Shown here one piece after another: positions 57,985-64,000 of a stretch of 64,000 nt of DNA. The first letter of the stretch is position 1. Every line of letters begins with the position of its first letter. The DNA is from Owenia fusiformis (taxonomy: Eukaryota > Annelida > Polychaeta > Sabellida > Oweniidae). A program made the position numbers and the translations under genes. The notes beneath the pieces were generated by a model. The model made no database searches, had not been told where the DNA came from, and saw only the letters and a list, made by a program, of their open reading frames with translations. The stretch is from contig CAIIXF020000007.1 of assembly GCA_903813345.2 (NCBI GenBank), forward strand, positions 28,881,564-28,945,563, in the 5' to 3' direction.

Positions 57985-60974
57985 CCTATTCAGAAGCACT
58001 TATCTCGCAATTCTACCTCCCAAGATACCATGGATACATACCGTTTCTAATGGTTACATTCATAAAGTTCCTAATAGTTACATTCCGAAATCTCATAATG
58101 TAACGTTACGTCCATGAACCTTCACAAACTAATATTTTAAATGCATGTAAGGTGACTTTAGTCATGAATACTACATGCTCATATACATGTCCTATGTATA
58201 CTCTCTAAATTGGAATAACAGTTTGTATATATAAAGCCTATTAATAAACTATGTGACAAGCTAATCTATGAATGAATGTTAGTATTTGTTTGTTTGTTTG
58301 TTTGTTTGTTTGTTTGTTTGTTTGCTTGTTTTTTGATATATTCAAACTTGACACTGGGTCTTGATATACATGGTGTCCATATAACACTGTACACAGACTG
58401 TATCGTGATTGTAAAGAAACTTTACGGACACCATGTATATGTACTGTATTATTAATACGCATGTATTTTCAAATGTATATGAGATTCAATTACCTATCTA
58501 GTGAAATAATTATATCATTGTGTATATATACAAATTATATAATTGCATTTTCGATCTCAAAAAATTGTTTTGAAACACTTTTGTTTGAAAAATTGTGAAG
58601 TTATTGAATTTTCAAAGTTAAAAGTTTGTCCTTTAAAAGTTCATTTACTCTTACAAGGATCACAAGTCTAATGTCAATAAGATCATATAGTTATATTCCA
58701 ATGGTGTTTTAAATTGATCCAAATGGAATTACTTCTTAAATCAAGAAATTTAGTGACTCTGACAATACATTTAAATGTATTCTAGCCCTACTCTAGCCCT
58801 ACCAATACCCATGATGCCATCTATTTTCTATTTATATGGAAATGGTCAATTTGGAACAAAGAGTTTAATGTAAAAAGATTAATAGTCGAGGGTTACTAAT
58901 TTTCTGCAAAATTTGAAACTTAACAAAGTGCAAATGTGCAATGACCTACTTTAAATCGTATAAAAACGGAAGTCACTGAATTTTCTCAGTTTTCATACAT
59001 CTAGAATATTCATTAACACTTAACTAGTCAAACATCCCAATGAATTATGTTTACCTGAAAATAACACAGGACTCCAATTAACATTTCTGAACATACAGAA
59101 CTACCTTAAATGCAAGCACTTAGGCATGAGAATCATTAAAACATTGTATACACTCTAAACTGGAATAATCCGATAATAACAACAATGGATTTAAAGCCTA
59201 AAAATATACAAAATGACAGGCTAATACATGTATAGACGAAATAAATATGTTAATATCCTATATTAGATATTATTGTAGTACTTGTTCCAGATTTGGACGA
59301 TTGAATGGGACAAGTCTATTTTGATCGCGCCCTTGCCGTCAGTTTAAGTTGACAGCAGATCCACTTTAGATTTAAAAAGTCACAATGGCATAAGTACATG
59401 TGAGATATTAGATATATCTTGAAAATCATAATGAAATTGAATGTATATTAAAAATTATAATCATAGTCAAAAATTATAAGCCAGTGTGATCCGAATTTCC
59501 TATATTGGTACCAATTTCAAAACAACTGAGACACAAACCATTAACAATGCAAAATGTCACCACCTGCCATTTGTTAAAGATGCCAACCGCCGGAACACCG
59601 TCCACAAAAAGTCGGTGACATAAAAAGTGTCAAACGACGTAACGTTATGCTGTTACTCTGTCTTAGAATAACACGTCCAAAAAGGTGCATGTAGCATGAG
59701 TACCATGATTATGATAAGGAGAAGGTAGCGTGTAAATTCGGAATAATAAGTATGAATGTGATGAAGTACACGTTGAGATTTGTTTTCAAATGTCAGAATG
59801 AATATTACTAAACTACAGTTGTTGTTTACATCTATGTACATGCTGCTTTGCACGCACTTAATCTCACGTCCTGGAAACAAAAATCAGACAAAAACAAAAA
59901 AATGTATTTACCTGTAATGGGGGGCATCATCCATACATCACTTCTCACTTCAATATTGTTTCAGCCTTTTAATCCAATGTCTAACCTCAAATGGCCACGT
60001 TAACCTTGCGATAGGGGCGATCCAATAGATGGCTGAGGAAGCCCTTATAAAACATTCATAGTTCATACACAGATTAACCAACGAGCAGCTGATTGCGAGC
60101 GTACCCTTGTTCAATAGTTCGATTTAATTTCTTTTAAAAAGTGCAGTAGTAGGCCTATTTACAACTACTAAAGGCTTTTGTCTCTGGATCCTGATTGCGT
60201 ACACCGAATTAGCAAAGCAGCTGGCAAGTTTTATTCAAGTGTCACGAAAAGTGATTTTAAAAGTGCGTATCCTATTATACATAACTTTTACATAGTTTTC
60301 TTATGTCTAACCATCTTTCATTTTGTTTTTTCAGGTAGAACGGTTTATTCCCTGATAAGAGTTCGGGGGAAAATGGTTAATCTACTTACAAAAGTTCAGA
60401 GGCTAAATGGTTTATCTGCTAATAAAATTTCAGAGGATGATAGACAAGTCCATGGTGCTTTGCGGCATTGGTATTCCTTATTGTCGACATTTCAACTTTT
60501 TATTCTAATTCAAATAATGACACCTAGCTGGATAACTGAAACAGTTGATTATTAGGAAGTTATATGTAAAGTTGTTTTAGGTATAAAGTTCGAGTAAGGT
60601 TGTGAACTGTCTGTTAAAAAACAGAAAACTTTTTGAATGAAACGTGGATAGCGCGTCATAAATTAATCATATAAAAGTTTTGACGATTTTAGATGCTCCT
60701 ATGACTTATCATAGCTACAAATATCATGCATTAAACAAATATTATATTATTTTTGTATTTGGAACATTTCCACAACTTTGATCACTTTTAGGATCTAAAA
60801 CTTAAACACCGCAATGTCAGAAAAATTATTTTCGTCCAGAATCAGAAATATCTAGGTTAAGATTGATCAATCTATATGCAGCACTCCCAAATTCAATGTA
60901 CATTTTCCATGTTGGTGTCCATTCAAACTGCGTGTAGTATACGTGTATATGTAGACATCAAGGAGTATAAACAT
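57985..60974. other. gene-free stretch
   Basis: Contains a TTTG microsatellite (58286-58330), a small hairpin (58366-58443, arms ATACATGGTGTCC and GGACACCATGTAT) and a stretch at 59535-59620 that shares TTTTTGTGGACGGTGTTC-like sequence with 28915-28960 in inverted orientation. No gene is supported. Confidence 0.4.
58286..58330. repeat. (TTTG)n microsatellite
   Basis: About ten uninterrupted TTTG/GTTT units, then one unit with a C. Confidence 0.9.
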
Positions 60975-61269
60975 CACGGTGTTACAGCATTACGGTTACG
61001 CCACCTCTGAAAACAAGATTGGACGGCTACGTTCACTGATTTATCCAATAAAATGGCCGCGATGGAAGAGAAAACTAAGGGTGGTGCATTATTTTCTACT
61101 ACTGATATACGTCACCGAATGGAACAAGTTTAAAAGGAAATCTTATCTGTGAATATTGCCCACAAGCGAGAAAGAGTACATGCTGGCTTTCCCATCCGCC
61201 ATTTTTTGTTGTCGTTTCCTCAAAATTTTGCAAATCTCCTTGACGTAACCGTCATGCTATAACACCGTG
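60975..61269. mobile_element. 295-bp inverted-repeat element
   Basis: Starts CACGGTGTTACAGCATTACG and ends with the mirror of CACGGTGTTATAGCATGACG. The flanks AACAT and AACGT could be a 5-bp duplication with one change. ATGGCCGCG lies inside the left half, and on the minus strand AAAAAATGGCGG lies in the right half. No longer coding is visible. Confidence 0.65.
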
Positions 61270-61621
61270 AACGTGAACGGTCAGATTTTGCGGACGACTA
61301 AACTCGTATACACTTCAATTTTCTTTTGATAAAGGTCAAACTCATGCAACATGGCTGATTATTAATGATAAGTCAAGTACTTCACGTGGTTTGCAAAAAT
61401 CCCTGGACATGCAGTCAAAGAACATTATCGAGATTATGTAATTTATTAGAACAATTTACATTTTTGCTTTACAAATTGCTGGCAATTATGACCCTACCAC
61501 ACATTGAGCAAATTGGCAACAAGTTAGTTATGATTGTTTTCTAGACAAACATGTATGTATTTATCTTCACAGTTTGAGATTGTTACACAAGTGCACTGGT
61601 TGGCCCAATAACATCAGTGTC

Positions 61622-61781
61622 CCGGTGTAAAAGGGTAGGAGGTCCTATCAAATTATGGTCCTACTCTCCATTGATTTATATGGTGACCTATTTCCCTTAT
61701 TATCTTATACACAATCAGGGCCAGTAAGGGTCGTTAAGGGGGACCATTATCGCTGTGGGACCATAATTTCTTTCACACCGG
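61622..61781. mobile_element. about 160-bp MITE (family C), copy 2
   Basis: Ends CCGGTGTAAAAGGGTAGG and CTTTCACACCGG. The interior closely matches 57823-57984. Confidence 0.78.
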
Positions 61782-62691
61782 CACAAAATGTTTTCTGTTT
61801 GAAACTGTTTTCACTATTCTGATTTTTAGATGAGGTGATTTGGACTAGAGTTGAAAAATTTTAAGAGGGACATTTTCGAAACATTTCTTTTGCATATTTA
61901 TTTTTTTGGACTCTATTTTTTCGAGTACAAGTTTATATATTCTCATATTAACCTGTGTCCCTACATTTCCATGACCCTTGGGATGATTGGTTGGATTAAA
62001 CATTCCTCTAAATGGTAGTATATAAAGGCCTACAGAATTAAAAAAATTATTGTTGTCAAGGTCATCCATCTTAAATTAACTATACTATGAAATTATCATT
62101 TTTCATCAGAAACCTGAGTCAACCCCTTGTACATGTTGTAAAAAAGCTACATAAAATCTTTATTTTTATTTGTCCTTTTATTTCATAAATAATTCATTAA
62201 TTTGTCTTCCAGTGACACCATTTTTCATTTCTATATTTCAATCCATAATAAGGCTCTGTAACAAGATGTCTAATAGACCTATTAAATTTGTAAAATAGTG
62301 AATTTCATTAAAAAGGATAGCAATCATATAATAATTTCTTATTAGAACCCAATTTGATTTTCCATAGTCTATGGAGCTTGGGTAATGCAGTCTTTGTAAC
62401 ATATTCCATCCAATTGAGTCTCCCTTTTGCCTAATGACTGTATGATATTCAGGAATATTTTCCAGACCATATTTGGCATATTCCATCATTTATTAAGACA
62501 TTCTGGTCATCTTTAATTTAGTCTAAAGATTAAAGCTATAACCCAAATCTAGTAATTTCCCAGAGGGAAGTTTTGCTTCAAGCCCCTTTGTCCAACATTT
62601 CACCGCAAAATCAATAGTGAAGTAGACAGAAAGCTCTAGAAAATTGATTCGAGACTTATATGATATTCTGTCCTGTATCTAACAGTTACAA
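61782..62691. other. 3' flank of PAN2
   Basis: No gene. AATAAA on the minus strand at 62489-62494, about 200 bases after the PAN2 stop, may be its polyadenylation signal. Confidence 0.4.
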
Positions 62692-64000
62692 TTATGTGGA
62701 TGAGGGTGGTGTCTCAACAGCTGTAGTTGGACTATCCTCGCCCTCAGGAATCTTCCATTGGAGTGCACGTCCTTTCTCATACATGCTTTTCAAAGTCTCT
62801 TTGATGCTATCGGGACCCTGTGCCTCTATCTCCATGTAGCGCTTATAAAGCTTCAGCGCAGTCTTGGCATCTTCTATAGAGTCATGGGTTACAGATTGTA
62901 TATTTGTCTCTGAAATTCAAAATGATTTGATATTTGGGGATTGTGCACCAGAATTATGAATTACAATGGTATTAGTAACATGCTGCTTTTTAAATTTTCA
63001 AAAATTCATGAATCGTATGAAGTCTTTACACAAATAGGGATTCTAATCATATGAAACAAAGTTTAAACGATTGAATATTTTAAGTTTTAGTTTGATACTT
63101 ATTATTACTGTATTCTCAAGATGTGAATATATAAGGCCAAATGCCAAAAGGAAAGGACCAAAAACTGTACCTGTTATTGCATAGGTTACTGAATAGGTAA
63201 TTGCAAATTAATTGTAGAAACTGATCCCATTTGTCAATTGGCATAACAACTACATAAGCATACTATAAACACTAAATGAGACTATAATAAGATTAGATTA
63301 GATAGTTTATTTGGAAAATAAGTTCAATTTTATACTTACTTAAAAAGTACCAAGCAAGGAATTTCAGTGAGATCATACGCTGTCTGGGGAGTCTGAACAA
63401 GTCAACTGTGTCCACCACCTGGCCCTTGGGTACCTATTAAATGTAAGAATAACAAACAATGAATAGTTTCAGATTCAAATGTGGAATACCAGTTACCAAT
63501 AAACAGTGGCTATAGCAATATGTTATATCTTGGTTAGTGTCATAAAAATATGTCCATTACTAAATGACAGTTAACCATGAAAGTGAATAGGGTAGTATAC
63601 TGAATTAGGTAAAAAAAATTAGAAGTAGATCTCCTCATTATAGTTCATCTTCAGAATGCCCAAAAAGTAATAAGGTTTGAATGGTATAGCTAACATTTCA
63701 TTGATACTGCTATATCAGCAAGGCGACTAAAACTAAAATCTATCACCAAATGGGGTGGCGGACCAATTGAACTCCTCTTTTTAGATCAAATATAATCCCA
63801 GTTGAAGGACTTGTTACATTATATTATTACTGAGAACCCTTGGCACTATATAACTGCAAAATTTGGGGTATGTAGATTGGAAAATAAAAAAGTTATAGTG
63901 TCTTGAAAAAAAAGTGGCGTTTTTTTGGCCCACCCGGTATATGGGATAAATATATTATACATGTATATCATACCACAATGTTGATGACTCTGAAGTCCTT
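62692..64000 (-). CDS. PAN2: PAN2, catalytic subunit of the PAN2-PAN3 deadenylase, last three exons (partial)
   Basis: Visible exons on the minus strand: 64000-63974 (continues upstream of the window), 63433-63340 and 62909-62692. They read KDFRVINIV, then VPKGQVVDTVDLF, MISLKFLAWYFL, then THDSIEDAKTALKLYKRYME, and end after KIPEGEDSP with TAA at 62692-62694. This is the end of the RNase D-type exonuclease domain. HDSIEDA is the Exo III motif with the catalytic His and Asp of the DEDDh set. PAN2 with PAN3 shortens poly(A) tails in the cytoplasm. Phases agree (0, 1) and no break is seen. The WD40, linker and ubiquitin-hydrolase-like parts lie outside the window. Identification rests on strong similarity to the known animal PAN2 C-terminus. 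Confidence 0.92.

Noticed and set aside
60178-60555. Open frame of 125 codons (plus)
   Set aside because: It has no ATG at its start (begins at TTG), no recognisable domain, and an AT-rich middle that reads like an intron (GTGCGTA to TTTTTTCAG). It might hide two exons, but nothing supports them.
1-64000. CRISPR array, operon or bacterial gene cluster
   Set aside because: No regularly spaced direct repeats with unique spacers, no bacterial-style gene packing. The tandem repeats lack spacers.

Overview
This is eukaryotic nuclear DNA: AT-rich, spliced genes with GT..AG introns, long introns, AATAAA signals and a high load of transposons. The protein types (multi-VWA/EGF secreted protein, ankyrin protein, animal-type PAN2) indicate an animal, most likely a marine invertebrate. 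I cannot fix the phylum from sequence alone.

Layout. 1-24000 holds no gene I can support. It contains small inverted-repeat elements (1438-1641, 4952-5103, 23855-24164), an inverted pair of tRNA-derived SINE-like units (10811-11362), members of a dispersed repeat family with poly-C/poly-G runs, and short tandem repeats. 24700-31600 and 33750-36240 are mostly retroelement-derived: a decayed LINE 3' end (24727-25340), a Tc1/mariner-type element with a transposase remnant (27760-28314), and a LINE on the minus strand (about 29110-36231) with an ORF1 C-terminus, an endonuclease/reverse transcriptase ORF2, and a 3' UTR carrying about 60-bp tandem repeats.

The most unusual object is a 2,183-bp inverted-repeat transposon at 31572-33754, inserted inside the RT domain of that LINE with a clean 5-bp duplication (CATAG). 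Removing it and one duplication copy rejoins the LINE ORF2 in frame. It has about 247-bp terminal inverted repeats and carries what looks like a small three-exon minus-strand gene: a 28-nt first exon inside the TIR, a second exon with a C2H2-like zinc finger, and a third exon with an Asp-rich tail, with matching splice phases and a nearby AATAAA. Exon 2 has one frameshift in this copy. Because the first exon lies in the TIR, its start codon and splice donor occur at both ends of the element.

36250-43100 is intergenic, with an 835-bp foldback palindrome (41838-42672, 5-bp TSD AGTGT) and a ~217-bp tandem repeat (39739-40270).

43142-52817 (+) is a 16-exon gene for a secreted protein of about 1,438 aa: signal peptide, five VWA domains, EGF, VWA, EGF, VWA. 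All splice phases agree. An in-phase alternative last exon (48038-48293) would replace the C-terminal half with a transmembrane segment. 54306-56070 (-) is a three-exon, 444-aa ankyrin-repeat protein. 56100-62600 is intergenic with MITEs. 62692-64000 (-) is the 3' end of PAN2, the deadenylase catalytic subunit, which continues beyond the window.

The three host genes show no operon-like link. The VWA gene acts outside the cell, PAN2 in cytoplasmic mRNA decay, and the ankyrin protein is presumably intracellular.
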